NCBI GenBank assembly: GCA_030692565.1
Contig: JAUYAO010000058.1
Coordinates: 1 to 64,000 of the forward strand
Source of the DNA: Nitrospira sp.
Lineage (GTDB): Bacteria; Nitrospirota; Nitrospiria; Nitrospirales; Nitrospiraceae
Length of the DNA: 64,000 nt
Reading direction: 5' to 3'
Shown here: positions 32,987 to 41,669 of the stretch, one piece after another
How the letters are laid out: every line of letters starts with the position of its first letter
Position numbering within the stretch: the first letter of the stretch is position 1
Program-made: the position numbers and the translations under genes
Notes under the pieces: generated by a model
The model's input: the letters and a program-made list of their open reading frames with translations, nothing else
Databases searched by the model: none
Told to the model about the DNA's origin: nothing

Positions 32987-34459
32987 TCATTCATATCGGA
33001 CCGTCCAGGTCCCGGGCGCGCGCATAACAACCGGAATCCCGCGAAACAGTCCGCGCCCCATCTCGTGGTCGTACCACAGCTCCATGGTCGCCCCCGGGTG
33101 AGTCGTCGCAATCGTCCCTTCCGCCGCTACGGCCCCGAACACCCGCACGGAGCGATCGAGCGTGATATTCCCGACGGCATAGAGCGCCCCGTTCAGATGA
33201 ATATTCGAGAGTTGAACGGTGGTCCGGCTGCCGGCCGCCTCGCTTCCTCCGGCAGGGGGGCTCAGTACCGACAGGGACTGCCCCGACCCGGCAGGACCCA
33301 CCATGACATGACCTTGCACGACAAGGACCGCTTCAAGGTACGCCGTACTCAGCCGAACCACCCCGAGGTTATCCGTCCGCGGAGCCTTCTGATCCAACGT
33401 GTCGATGAAGATGAGTCCTCGGGTATCGCCAACGCTGCGTGAGCGGAGGTAGTCGTCTGGAGCCACACCACGGCCTGGCTCTACTGCCCCATTCAAATAC
33501 AGGAGACCATCCCGATCGATTGCCACGTAGGTGCCATGTTGCTTGGCAAATTGCTTGAGCTGCTCGTACCCCCAGCGATCTCTCCGCACCCCGGGAGTCG
33601 GATGCCGATTGACATGGACATTGAGGGGAAGCACGACACTACTGCTTTGCCCCGGTGACAATTGCATGAGATGAACCGGCCCCCCTACTAACATCGACAA
33701 CCACCGGTCTTCGCGGTGAGACATATCGCGATAACTCACACCGGTCACCGGTGCGCTGTCACTCTGCGAAGGGAGATCTTCCACCCGCTGCACAATCAGA
33801 TCCCCTCCGACGGTCAGGTCTCCCCAATGCACCAGCGCACCCGACTCCGGCGCAACCTGAGGCACACCAAGATTGCCTCCAACCTGGATCCCGGCCCGCA
33901 GTGCCGGAATTTCCAGGGCACGGAGTTGCATCGAGACCGCATGTCTCACGGAAGAACTCACCGTCGCGACTGTTGCGTCGACGGTACAGAGCAACCCGGG
34001 TGCGCTCGGGGCATAGACCTTCAGCTCTTGCACTGAACCGAGATCCTGCAGGAGCCGAAACATTCCTGTCTCCGCATCGTTCAACAAATGGTGATCTGCA
34101 CTCCGTGAAGCATCGAGCCACACATCGGGACGATCGGCCGTTCCGATGAATTGAGACCGGCCGGCCTGGTCGAAAAATGAGGGACTTCCCTCTGAGGACG
34201 ACTGCCGCTTGGTCAGGAACGCCGCCAAGGCCGACGGGCTGGTGTGCGGACTATGAAACCAGGCGATGACCAGATCTTGCGCCGCATCAGCCACGGCCTG
34301 ACCCACAGCGACCTCGGTGGCTCCCGAGGCGCTCGACGCCTCTTGCCCTGCCAGATCCAGCAACGCCGCGCCCACCAGCGCCAGCACCAACGCAAGAATG
34401 ATGACCCCCAACAGCGCAATGCCCTGTTCATGTGATGAGTGTGTTTGAACCGTCTTCAT
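32987..34459 (-). CDS. PilX-like pilus-cluster protein (set 2)
   Basis: A 490-residue protein with a PilX-like N-terminus: EQGIALLGVIILALVLALVG, one hydrophobic helix, then GQEASSASGATEVAVGQAV. The large C-terminal region contains a series of short beta segments with VGGNLGV, GGDLIVQR, VQGHVMVGP and LNGALYAVGNITLDRSVRV, a pattern like right-handed beta-helix or bactofilin-type surface proteins. That is inference. It occupies the PilX position between pilW and the ATPase, and is more than twice the size of the set-1 protein. Confidence 0.7.
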   Translation of the reverse strand: MKTVQTHSSHEQGIALLGVIILALVLALVGAALLDLAGQEASSASGATEVAVGQAVADAAQDLVIAWFHSPHTSPSALAAFLTKRQSSSEGSPSFFDQAGRSQFIGTADRPDVWLDASRSADHHLLNDAETGMFRLLQDLGSVQELKVYAPSAPGLLCTVDATVATVSSSVRHAVSMQLRALEIPALRAGIQVGGNLGVPQVAPESGALVHWGDLTVGGDLIVQRVEDLPSQSDSAPVTGVSYRDMSHREDRWLSMLVGGPVHLMQLSPGQSSSVVLPLNVHVNRHPTPGVRRDRWGYEQLKQFAKQHGTYVAIDRDGLLYLNGAVEPGRGVAPDDYLRSRSVGDTRGLIFIDTLDQKAPRTDNLGVVRLSTAYLEAVLVVQGHVMVGPAGSGQSLSVLSPPAGGSEAAGSRTTVQLSNIHLNGALYAVGNITLDRSVRVFGAVAAEGTIATTHPGATMELWYDHEMGRGLFRGIPVVMRAPGTWTVRYE

Positions 34460-34486
34460 GGCGCCTGACTCCTTTCATCCGATGCG

Positions 34487-35227
34487 CTAGGAGCGCACCG
34501 TGACTTCTCGAATGACTTTGGCATCACCGACAACCGGCAGAAGTTCCACAGCGACACGAAGGATCCGGCCTATGCCTGCACCAGCCTTCCCCCACTCATC
34601 CCAATACGACAATCGCACGGACTGCAGATCGCCGATCAACACCCCGGCGCCTCCATCAATCTGCCGCATCAGCTGCGTGCGATCTCGGTCATCAACCCGG
34701 GTGTAGTACGTGACCCGATTGCGCACCTCTACCGACGCGCCAGCCGGATAGGTTCCCCCAACCGGGCCACTCAGCAGGAGTTGGCTGCGCTGACCTGAGC
34801 TCCCCAGTCGGTGGGACTCGCACCCGCTCATCCCACAGAGCACCACCGTTTTCCCTGCGTCCCACCCACGGCCGTTCTGCACCGGCAAAACGGTTTGACC
34901 GGCCGCGACAGAGGCGGTGGTCACCGTCCGCAACCCATGGATGTTGGCGGAAAACTCAAAGCGATCAGACCTGGCAACGACAATGGTCGACGACGAAGCC
35001 ATGCGCACTTCCTGCTCAAACACTTCCAATCCCACCCGCATCTCTTGTTGGGCGGCCATAATGCGTTGCTGTCGAACAGCCTGGGCCTGCACGATGTTGA
35101 ACGCCTCCAGGCTTCCCGCCAACACCAACGTTCCGATCGCCAACGCCACCATCAGTTCTGACAAACACACCCCGGACGGTGAGATCAGGATTGTCAGCCA
35201 CCGGTGATGTCGAGTCGGTCCGCTCAT
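34487..35227 (-). CDS. PilW-like minor pilin (set 2), atypical cleavage site
   Basis: A 246-residue prepilin-like protein. ATG 35227 has AGGAG 5 nt upstream and overlaps the pilV stop (ATGA). The N-terminal helix reads SPSGVCLSELMVALAIGTLV: Gly at -1 and Glu5 are kept, but the usual phenylalanine at +1 is Val and a Cys is at +2. The leader of 18 residues is long. The C-terminal domain has a CGMSGC pair likely bonded. It belongs with the other set-2 minor pilins. Confidence 0.78.
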   Translation of the reverse strand: MSGPTRHHRWLTILISPSGVCLSELMVALAIGTLVLAGSLEAFNIVQAQAVRQQRIMAAQQEMRVGLEVFEQEVRMASSSTIVVARSDRFEFSANIHGLRTVTTASVAAGQTVLPVQNGRGWDAGKTVVLCGMSGCESHRLGSSGQRSQLLLSGPVGGTYPAGASVEVRNRVTYYTRVDDRDRTQLMRQIDGGAGVLIGDLQSVRLSYWDEWGKAGAGIGRILRVAVELLPVVGDAKVIREVTVRS

Positions 35228-35703
35228 CGGGCTCCTGTAAATGTCGGATTGGCCCGCACGGTTCCCAGCTCCACCACCCGCACGCCCCCGACCGCCGGAT
35301 AGGATGCCGCCGCCCGAATCGTCACCCATCCGGCCATGCTGAGCGGCCCGAGACGGTCCATCGCCACCGTCCACTTCAGGGTCACCCCGTCATGCTCCCA
35401 CTGAGCCGAGTAGATGCCATCTCCGGCCGAAACATCGGCCCCCTGACCATCATCCGCCATCATCACATCCGTCCTGCCGTCGTGGTCGAGGTCATCCTGC
35501 AGAAGCGCCTCCCACCGCACGGACCGCTTGGCTTCCAAGCGCCCCTGCGCCAGGGCCAACGCCCTGGTCTTTAATGTCCCCTGTTGAACCAGCCTGGCAG
35601 ACACCTCAAGCGCCGCCATCCCTCCCATCACGACAATCGTTGAAATAGTCATGGCGACCATCGCCTCCACCAGACTGAAGCCCCTGTCGTAACGCCGCGT
35701 CAT
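35224..35703 (-). CDS. PilV-like minor pilin (set 2)
   Basis: A 159-residue prepilin. The short leader MTRRYDRG precedes FSLVEAMVAMTISTIVVMGG, with Glu5 conserved. The mature domain includes an acidic turn DLDHDGRTDVMMADDGQG that resembles a calcium-binding loop, unusual for PilV. Its ATG overlaps the preceding fimT stop (ATGA) and its stop overlaps the next ATG, so the three pilins are tightly coupled. Confidence 0.8.
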   Translation of the reverse strand: MTRRYDRGFSLVEAMVAMTISTIVVMGGMAALEVSARLVQQGTLKTRALALAQGRLEAKRSVRWEALLQDDLDHDGRTDVMMADDGQGADVSAGDGIYSAQWEHDGVTLKWTVAMDRLGPLSMAGWVTIRAAASYPAVGGVRVVELGTVRANPTFTGAR

Positions 35704-36167
35704 CGAATTGAGACTCGTCCGGTAAGACTCACGGTGATGGTGCGGGCATGCCCCTGGCCGTTGCGGAATTGAATCGTCGTGGCGGTCGCAGAACGACCGC
35801 TCGGATGAAAGACGACATCCGGTCCCGCGCTCGGCTCATCAATCTCCAGCCCTTTGTGCTGATATGACAACTGGTGATGCTGCACGCGATCGTTGCCGAC
35901 CTGGGCGACGATGGCCTGGCGTTCTTGGTCGAATACCAGCCGGACACGGTCTCGTTTCGAGATCGCCCATTGCCTCGCCCAACGGAGTTCAGAGGAAACC
36001 TGCTGCGCAAATACATCGGCTTGCATGCGCGCGTTCAGCATCATCAGATTGGGAATGGCCAACGCCGATACGAGTCCGACGATGGCCATCGAGGTCAGTG
36101 CCTCCGTGAGGCTGAACCCGCTCTCACTCTTCACCACTGATGTTCTATTTGTGCTGCATCGGTTCAT
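35700..36167 (-). CDS. FimT/GspH-like minor pilin (set 2)
   Basis: A 155-residue prepilin and first pilin of set 2. The leader ends KSESG before FSLTEALTSMAIVGLVSALA, with Glu5 conserved. The C-terminal domain follows the GspH pattern, with FRNGQGHARTITVSLTGRV near the end. It has no cysteines after the leader, unlike its set-1 counterpart. It lies 245 bp downstream of the prepilin peptidase. Confidence 0.8.
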   Translation of the reverse strand: MNRCSTNRTSVVKSESGFSLTEALTSMAIVGLVSALAIPNLMMLNARMQADVFAQQVSSELRWARQWAISKRDRVRLVFDQERQAIVAQVGNDRVQHHQLSYQHKGLEIDEPSAGPDVVFHPSGRSATATTIQFRNGQGHARTITVSLTGRVSIR

Positions 36168-36412
36168 ACTCAGGTGTCATATCAAGAGCTGTACCCGACG
36201 CCCGAAGCTCTGCATTTCGATATGAGCCGATAGGAGCAAGACACTGATCCCTTTGAATTGCACAGGAAATTCAGCAGTAATTGGAGGGAATAGCCGCGAA
36301 GCCTGGGCATCGTGACCGACGCGCGGAGCGCATGACCGCGTGACGAGGCGGATACAATCCGGAAAGGAATAGATACAGAGGAGAGCGAATAGCGTGAATT
36401 GGGGGGATGAGA

Positions 36413-37183
36413 TTAGCCCGCCAACAACCCCTGGTACCACTCAAGAAGGGGGGCTCCAAAGAAGAGGGCGCTCACTGCGCCCAGGACCAGGAAGGGGCCA
36501 AAGGGAATATACTCCTCGCGCTTGATCACCTGCGCCGCAAGTAGCGACACGCCGACGACCGATCCGACCAGGGATCCAATCATGATCGTCATCAATGCCA
36601 ACTTCCACCCCAGAAATGCCCCGATCATGGCCAGTAATTTGATATCCCCGCCGCCCATCCCTTCTTTGCCGAACAGATAGGGACTGGCCCAGGCGAGCAG
36701 CCACAAAATCCCGCCACCAACGAGGAGGCCCACAAGGCCATTCAACAATCCCAATGGCAGGATGGTTGCGGCACTCACCAGCCCTAACACGATCCCGGGA
36801 AAGGTGACGGCATTGGGAATAATCTTATGGGACAAGTCCGTGCCCGCCACCACGAGCAAGGCGGAAAAAAGAATGGCATAGACCGCCGCCACCAACGTAG
36901 GCCCAAAAACCCACAGCATGGCCAGATACCCAACAGTATTCAACGCTTCTACGACAGGATAGTGGAGCGGAATGCTGACGGAACAGGCGCGACATCGACC
37001 GGCAAGCATCAGATAGCCCAGCATCGGTACGTTGTCGTACCAGGCGATCGGCTTGGAGCAGGCAGGACAATGGGATCCTGGCCAGACAATGGATTCATGG
37101 CGAGGCAGTCGGTAAATGCACACATTGAGAAAACTCCCAATGAGTGCGCCCAAGAGTCCCACGATGAGATACAACTGCCACAT
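36413..37183 (-). CDS. pilD: Prepilin peptidase (PilD/GspO)
   Basis: A 256-residue inner-membrane aspartic peptidase that cleaves prepilin leaders and usually N-methylates the new end. The cytoplasmic loop has the two cysteine pairs HCPAC and CRACS, indicating the methyltransferase-capable type. Catalytic aspartates are in GTDLSHKIIPN and GGGDIKLLAMIGAFLG. About eight hydrophobic helices are visible. I chose ATG 37183; the longer frame begins at a TTG. It heads the set-2 pilin genes and would serve both sets. Confidence 0.93.
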   Translation of the reverse strand: MWQLYLIVGLLGALIGSFLNVCIYRLPRHESIVWPGSHCPACSKPIAWYDNVPMLGYLMLAGRCRACSVSIPLHYPVVEALNTVGYLAMLWVFGPTLVAAVYAILFSALLVVAGTDLSHKIIPNAVTFPGIVLGLVSAATILPLGLLNGLVGLLVGGGILWLLAWASPYLFGKEGMGGGDIKLLAMIGAFLGWKLALMTIMIGSLVGSVVGVSLLAAQVIKREEYIPFGPFLVLGAVSALFFGAPLLEWYQGLLAG

Positions 37184-37293
37184 ACCGCACCCTGTCCTTC
37201 TGGAAACCGTGAAGACGTCCAATTTCTCTCTAGCTGGTTACGAATACTCTTGTTTCCGTACTCAGTAACCCTACTAGGGCCATTATGCTTGCA

Positions 37294-37322
37294 TTTACAC
37301 TTATTAAGAACGTCTCTATACT
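37294..37322 (+). promoter_or_regulatory. Sigma70-type promoter for the LuxR-type gene
   Basis: TTTACA (37294-37299) and TATACT (37317-37322) are separated by 17 bp. The expected start near 37329 leaves a leader of about 75 nt before the ATG at 37405. Confidence 0.65.
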
Positions 37323-37404
37323 TTTGCTCGCAGCGCGCCTGAGGCGCAGCCGCGCGAATCCAGTATACCTCAAGCCCCGGCGATTCAAAGGAGAACCGAC
37401 GATT

Positions 37405-37683
37405 ATGGCCAAAGCAACGACCAAGCCTCGGGTACGCAAATCCCTTGCTGACCTCGAGCCCCCTCCCCGCAAGAAACGGCCGGAGTCGCTCACCGCACGC
37501 GAACAGGAAATCTTAGAATTGATCTGGGCCGGATTTAAGAATAAGGAAATCGGCACCAAGCTCAAGATCAGCGTGAAAACGGTGGAAGCGCACCGCGCGA
37601 ACATGATGAAGAAGATGCGGGTGTCCAACACCGCACAACTCCTGAAGAACGCCATTCAAGGCGGCGTGCTGAAGATCCGCTAA
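37405..37683 (+). CDS. Small LuxR-type HTH regulator
   Basis: A 92-residue DNA-binding protein consisting of a basic N-terminus and a single GerE/LuxR HTH: SLTAREQEILELIWAGFKNK, then EIGTKLKISVKTVEAHRANM (recognition helix). It has no receiver or ligand domain, so its activity is presumably set by expression or by partners. ATG 37405 has AAGGAG upstream; a longer frame to 37285 is not needed. It is divergent from pilD, so it may regulate the pilus genes; that is inference. Its stop overlaps the converging rlmB stop by 4 bp. Confidence 0.85.
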   Translation: MAKATTKPRVRKSLADLEPPPRKKRPESLTAREQEILELIWAGFKNKEIGTKLKISVKTVEAHRANMMKKMRVSNTAQLLKNAIQGGVLKIR

Positions 37684-38459
37684 CGTGTGCGGGGTGGTGC
37701 GGGCACTGCGCGCTGCCGCACCGCCTCGAAGAGCGTCACTGCCGCAGAAGCCGATACATTCAGCGACTGCACATGCCCCTTCATCGGGATGCGAATCCGC
37801 TCATCGCAATGCTGTAAAACGCCGGGACGAATCCCCGCGCCTTCTCCCCCGAAAACCAACCCGACAGGGCCTCGGAAATCCACGTCGGTGAACAGCTTCG
37901 TCGCCGCCGGATCCAATCCGTAGATCCACACCCCTGCCGCTTTCAAAGACTCAAGCAGCCGGCTGGTATTCGTCACGCGGGCAACGGGGATATGGTCGAT
38001 CGCCCCGGCCGATACTTTCGCCACGACCGACGTCAGCCCGGCCGCCCGCCGCTCAGGAATAAACACCCCATGCACCCCGGCCCCTTCGGCCGTGCGAAGT
38101 ACCGCGCCAAGATTATGTGGATCTTCCACGCCATCGAGAATCACGAGTAACGGCGGCTCGTTCCGTTTGGCTGCGCCGGCAAGAATGGAATCTTCCGTCT
38201 GATAGGCCTTCGCCGCGGCAAAAGCCACGATGCCCTGATGTCGGCCGCCGGGAGCCAGCCGATCGAGAGACGCGAGCGGCTGGATATGAACCGGCACATG
38301 CAGCGCCCTGGCCAACTGCACCAGTTCCGCGAACTGCTTATCAGTCCGGATCACATGCAGCCGCTGCAACGGCCTGCTGCCGGCCTTCAGCGCTTCCCGG
38401 ACCGCATGGAGACCGTAGAGAATCTCCTGGCTGTCATCGCTTCCATCGGCTGGTGCCAT
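37680..38459 (-). CDS. rlmB: 23S rRNA 2'-O-methyltransferase RlmB-like (SpoU/TrmH family)
   Basis: A 259-residue SPOUT methyltransferase that methylates a ribose in 23S rRNA (G2251 in E. coli) or a tRNA. An N-terminal substrate-binding domain (YGLHAVREALKAG) precedes the three SpoU motifs: LDGVEDPHNLGAVLRTAEGA, FGGEGAGIRP and IPMKGHVQSLNVSASAAV, the last two forming the trefoil knot. ATG 38459 has GAGGACAAG upstream and lies 26 bp inside cysS; the longer frame upstream is a cysS shadow. It is the last gene of the surE-dedA-cysS-rlmB run. Confidence 0.9.
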   Translation of the reverse strand: MAPADGSDDSQEILYGLHAVREALKAGSRPLQRLHVIRTDKQFAELVQLARALHVPVHIQPLASLDRLAPGGRHQGIVAFAAAKAYQTEDSILAGAAKRNEPPLLVILDGVEDPHNLGAVLRTAEGAGVHGVFIPERRAAGLTSVVAKVSAGAIDHIPVARVTNTSRLLESLKAAGVWIYGLDPAATKLFTDVDFRGPVGLVFGGEGAGIRPGVLQHCDERIRIPMKGHVQSLNVSASAAVTLFEAVRQRAVPAPPRTR

Positions 38460-39942
38460 CGGGCTTGTCCTCAATGATGATGCCTTGGGAGGCAAGTTCG
38501 GCTCTAATTTCATCAGCGCGTTTAAAGTCCTTCTTTTTCTTGGCTTGAATGCGCTCAGCAAGCCTCGATTCGATTTCTGAATCAGGCATTCCCTCTTTCT
38601 GCACTGCCACGACAGCTTCACCAATACCAACTACCACAGACATACTTTTTGAGACCCCAACAGCTTCGCGCACCATCTTCCTTGTCGAACTAAACTGCCA
38701 AACATCCAACTGGAACAATCCCAGCATGCTACCAAGGGATCTGAACTCTTCTCTTGCCGTCTTCCTTGCCTGCGTTGATAAACCCTTCTGGATCAGTTTG
38801 TTTACTTCGCCACGCAACTGCAGAAGTGCGGCCAAAGCTACAGGTGTATTAAAATCATCATCCATACCCCTTCGGAAGGTCTCTCCAGAAAAACCAATTG
38901 CAAACTGGAGCTCATTATCGATGCCTGAAGAACCATGCTCCGTCTCCGACAGCCGATTAAAGAGATCATAAAAGCCATCTAACGCCTGTTTTGCCTCCTT
39001 CAAGGCTTGATCTGAAAAATCGAGAGGTCCGTGGTAATGGGTGGAAAGGAGAAAGTAGCGAAGCATTTCGCCCGTGACTTCTTCCGGCCACTCCGATTTT
39101 TCAAAGATCTCTCTGATCGTGAAAAAGTTCCCCAGCGACTTGGACATCTTCTCTTGATTGATCTGCACAAACCCGTTGTGCATCCAGTAGCGGGCAAATT
39201 CTTTCCCGGTAGCTCCGCACGATTGCGCGATTTCGTTCTCATGATGCGGGAAAATGAGATCCATCCCGCCGCCATGAATATCGAACGTCTCGCCCAGGTG
39301 CCGAATGGACATGGCGGAACATTCGATGTGCCACCCCGGCCGTCCTTGGCCCCAGGGGCTCGGCCAGGCCGGCTCGCCAGGCTTGGCGCTCTTCCAGAGA
39401 GCGAAATCCATCGGGTGCCGTTTTCGCTCGTCCACACCCACCCGTGCCCCGGCTTGAAGATCGTCCATCTTCCGCTTGGAGAGTCGCCCGTAATCTCCGT
39501 ACTTGGCAACTTCGAAGTAGACATCTCCGTCCACTTGATACGCCAAACCCTTTGCGATCAGGGTTTCGGTCAGCCGGACGATGTCGGCCATATGCTCGGT
39601 GGCTTTCGGTTCGATCGACGCGGGGCGCACGCCCAATCGTCCCATATCATCGTGATAGGCCTGAATGTATGTCGCAGTAATCGCGTCGCAACTGACATGC
39701 TGTTCATTGGCGCGTTTGATGATCTTGTCATCGACATCGGTGAAGTTTTTGGCAAACTCGACGCGAAAGCCGGAATATTCCAGATACCGCCGAACCACAT
39801 CGAACACCAGAGCACTACGCGCATGCCCGATGTGGCAATAGTCATAGACCGTTACCCCGCACACGTACATGCGTACGATGCCGGGCACGAGCGGTTCAAA
39901 CGCGTCCTTCTTCCCTGTCAACGTGTTGTAGATTTTGAGCAT
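38434..39942 (-). CDS. cysS: Cysteinyl-tRNA synthetase
   Basis: A 502-residue class I aminoacyl-tRNA synthetase. The zinc-binding start is MYVCGVTVYDYCHIGHARS, which contains the HIGH signature. The other zinc ligands are visible in WHIECSAMS and FPHHENEIAQS. KMSKSLGNF is the KMSKS loop. The C-terminal third (38520-39000) is visibly richer in A/T than the rest of the gene and its neighbours, and differs in codon choice. It overlaps rlmB by 26 bp and follows dedA by 9 bp. Confidence 0.96.
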   Translation of the reverse strand: MLKIYNTLTGKKDAFEPLVPGIVRMYVCGVTVYDYCHIGHARSALVFDVVRRYLEYSGFRVEFAKNFTDVDDKIIKRANEQHVSCDAITATYIQAYHDDMGRLGVRPASIEPKATEHMADIVRLTETLIAKGLAYQVDGDVYFEVAKYGDYGRLSKRKMDDLQAGARVGVDERKRHPMDFALWKSAKPGEPAWPSPWGQGRPGWHIECSAMSIRHLGETFDIHGGGMDLIFPHHENEIAQSCGATGKEFARYWMHNGFVQINQEKMSKSLGNFFTIREIFEKSEWPEEVTGEMLRYFLLSTHYHGPLDFSDQALKEAKQALDGFYDLFNRLSETEHGSSGIDNELQFAIGFSGETFRRGMDDDFNTPVALAALLQLRGEVNKLIQKGLSTQARKTAREEFRSLGSMLGLFQLDVWQFSSTRKMVREAVGVSKSMSVVVGIGEAVVAVQKEGMPDSEIESRLAERIQAKKKKDFKRADEIRAELASQGIIIEDKPDGTSRWKR

Positions 39943-39951
39943 GAGGTCAAC

Positions 39952-40590
39952 CTACGGCAGTGTCGCGCGCCTCTTCGGCCAGTGCGACCAAATAAAGAGC
40001 CCAATGATGATGGCCAGAATCACACCGATCACGATATCAAACCCATGAAAATATTGCCGCAGATCTTCCCAATGCTCGCCCATCTTGAACCCGATATACG
40101 CAAGGAGGTAGCACCAGGGCAACGCACCGAGAAACGTGAACAGCACAAAACGAGGGAAGTTCATCCGGGCGATGCCGGCCGGCAATGAAATAAATGTGCG
40201 CACCACCGGCAGCATCCGGCTGAAAAACACCGCGGCTTCCCCGTATTTCAGGAACCAGCGATCGGCAATGTCGAGATCTCGATGCGACACGAGAAAGTAC
40301 GGGCCATAACGCTCCACGAACGGGCGGCCACCCCAAACCCCCGCGTAGTAGGCTGCAATAGACCCGACGACGTTTCCTACCGCCCCGGCCAATGTGACCC
40401 CGAGCATCGTGAACTGCCCGGACAGCACCAGATAGCCGGAAAACGGCATGATAATCTCGCTGGGCAACGGGATGCAGGCACTCTCCACGGCCATAGTAAA
40501 CAGAATTCCGGCATACCCGAATCGGGAAATGCAGGCGATGACGAAGCGGCTCAGCTCGCCGATGATCGCTTCAATGAGACTTCCAATCAC
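39952..40590 (-). CDS. DedA-family membrane protein
   Basis: A 212-residue inner-membrane protein of the DedA/VTT family, members of which flip phospholipids or undecaprenyl phosphate. The family signature region is GYAGILFTMAVESACIPLPSEIIMPFSG in the first third (given here as two pieces: GYAGILFTMAVESACIPLPS and EIIMPFSG). The second conserved segment is VVRTFISLPAGIARMNFPRF. It lies between surE (3 bp) and cysS (9 bp) and is clearly co-transcribed. Confidence 0.9.
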   Translation of the reverse strand: MIGSLIEAIIGELSRFVIACISRFGYAGILFTMAVESACIPLPSEIIMPFSGYLVLSGQFTMLGVTLAGAVGNVVGSIAAYYAGVWGGRPFVERYGPYFLVSHRDLDIADRWFLKYGEAAVFFSRMLPVVRTFISLPAGIARMNFPRFVLFTFLGALPWCYLLAYIGFKMGEHWEDLRQYFHGFDIVIGVILAIIIGLFIWSHWPKRRATLP

Positions 40591-40593
40591 CGA

Positions 40594-41397
40594 TCACCCC
40601 TTCCGCCGGGAGGCTGACTGCGGATGCGGCTTGGGGCGCACCAACTTACCTTGGATCATCGGTTCCCAGGCGCGAAAATGATCGAGGACGGCGTAGTTGG
40701 TGCAGTCCAGATGGATCGGGGTCACCGACACCCGTCCCTGTTCGAGCGCTTCATGATCGGCGTTTTTGCTCCGGCTCCAGGATACCCGCGTCCCGGCAAT
40801 CCAATAATACTTTCTGCCATGCGGATCGAGCTTTTCGATGATGGGGTTATGAAAGCGCCGCCGACTCAGGCAGGTGACCCGAACTCCCTTGATGGCCCGC
40901 AACGCACGATTCGGCACATTCACATTCAACAACGTCTCGTCCGGCAACCCCTGCGCCAATACCTGCCGCACAATACGCGCGGCATAGTCCGCGGCGACAG
41001 GAAATCGAAAAGTCTCTCGACCCTCCTGCGAGACGGCAATCGATGGAATGCCGAGAATCGTCCCTTCCATCGCCGCAGAGACGGTGCCTGAGTAGAGCAC
41101 ATCATCGCCGAGATTGACGCCCTTGTTGATTCCGGATACCACGATGGCAGGAGGCTTCGGCATTACCTTGAGCAACGCCAAATTTACACAGTCCACCGGC
41201 GTGCCGTTGACGGAAAATGTGCGTGGAGCCAGACGATGGAGCCGAAGAGGCTTATGCAACGTCACGGCATGAGCCACAGCGGTCCGCTCTCGATCCGGCG
41301 CCACCACCCACACCTCGCCGACCGCCTTAAGCGCTTCGGCCAATGCCGTCAGGCCTGGCGAGTCGATCCCATCGTCATTTGTGACCAAGATTCGCAT
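40594..41397 (-). CDS. surE: 5'/3'-nucleotidase SurE
   Basis: A 267-residue metal-dependent nucleotidase for nucleoside monophosphates. It begins with the signature MRILVTNDDGIDSPGL, whose two aspartates bind the metal. NGTPVDCVNLAL and VSGINKGVNLGDDVLYSGTV are the other conserved segments. It is the first gene of the surE-dedA-cysS-rlmB group and starts just downstream of the tRNA-Pro terminator, so it needs a promoter within about 20 bp or partial read-through. Confidence 0.95.
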   Translation of the reverse strand: MRILVTNDDGIDSPGLTALAEALKAVGEVWVVAPDRERTAVAHAVTLHKPLRLHRLAPRTFSVNGTPVDCVNLALLKVMPKPPAIVVSGINKGVNLGDDVLYSGTVSAAMEGTILGIPSIAVSQEGRETFRFPVAADYAARIVRQVLAQGLPDETLLNVNVPNRALRAIKGVRVTCLSRRRFHNPIIEKLDPHGRKYYWIAGTRVSWSRSKNADHEALEQGRVSVTPIHLDCTNYAVLDHFRAWEPMIQGKLVRPKPHPQSASRRKG

Positions 41398-41411
41398 GTG
41401 ATTCCAGTCAT

Positions 41412-41440
41412 AAAAAAAGCTGCGCGAAGCAGCTTGTTTT
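41412..41440 (-). terminator. Intrinsic terminator after tRNA-Pro
   Basis: On the minus strand AAGCTGC (complement of 41429-41435) pairs with GCAGCTT (complement of 41417-41423) around a 5-nt loop. A run of Ts follows, from the A-run at 41412-41418. It separates tRNA-Pro from surE. Confidence 0.8.
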
Positions 41441-41516
41441 CCATCCCTGCAGCCGACCGAAAGGCCGCGCCACTATCGCTGCCTCATGCTCAGCCGCTAA
41501 GGGGCTTCGAAAAGAT

Positions 41517-41593
41517 TGGTCGGGGCGGCGGGATTTGAACCCACGACCACTCGCACCCCAAGCGAGTACGCTACCGGGCTGCGCTACGCCCCG
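41517..41593 (-). tRNA. tRNA-Pro (GGG anticodon)
   Basis: 77 nt including an encoded CCA. The acceptor stem is CGGGGCG paired with CGCCCCG, discriminator A. The anticodon stem CTCGC/GCGAG closes loop TTGGGGT, giving anticodon GGG. The T-arm contains GGTTCAAATCC. C1-G72 at the acceptor end is typical of tRNA-Pro. Confidence 0.95.
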
Positions 41594-41669
41594 ACATCTT
41601 CTCTGTATGATTCAATCTCTATTCTCGCTTGTGCAACCCCGGAAAGGCAATGGGGATGTTACGGAAGAC

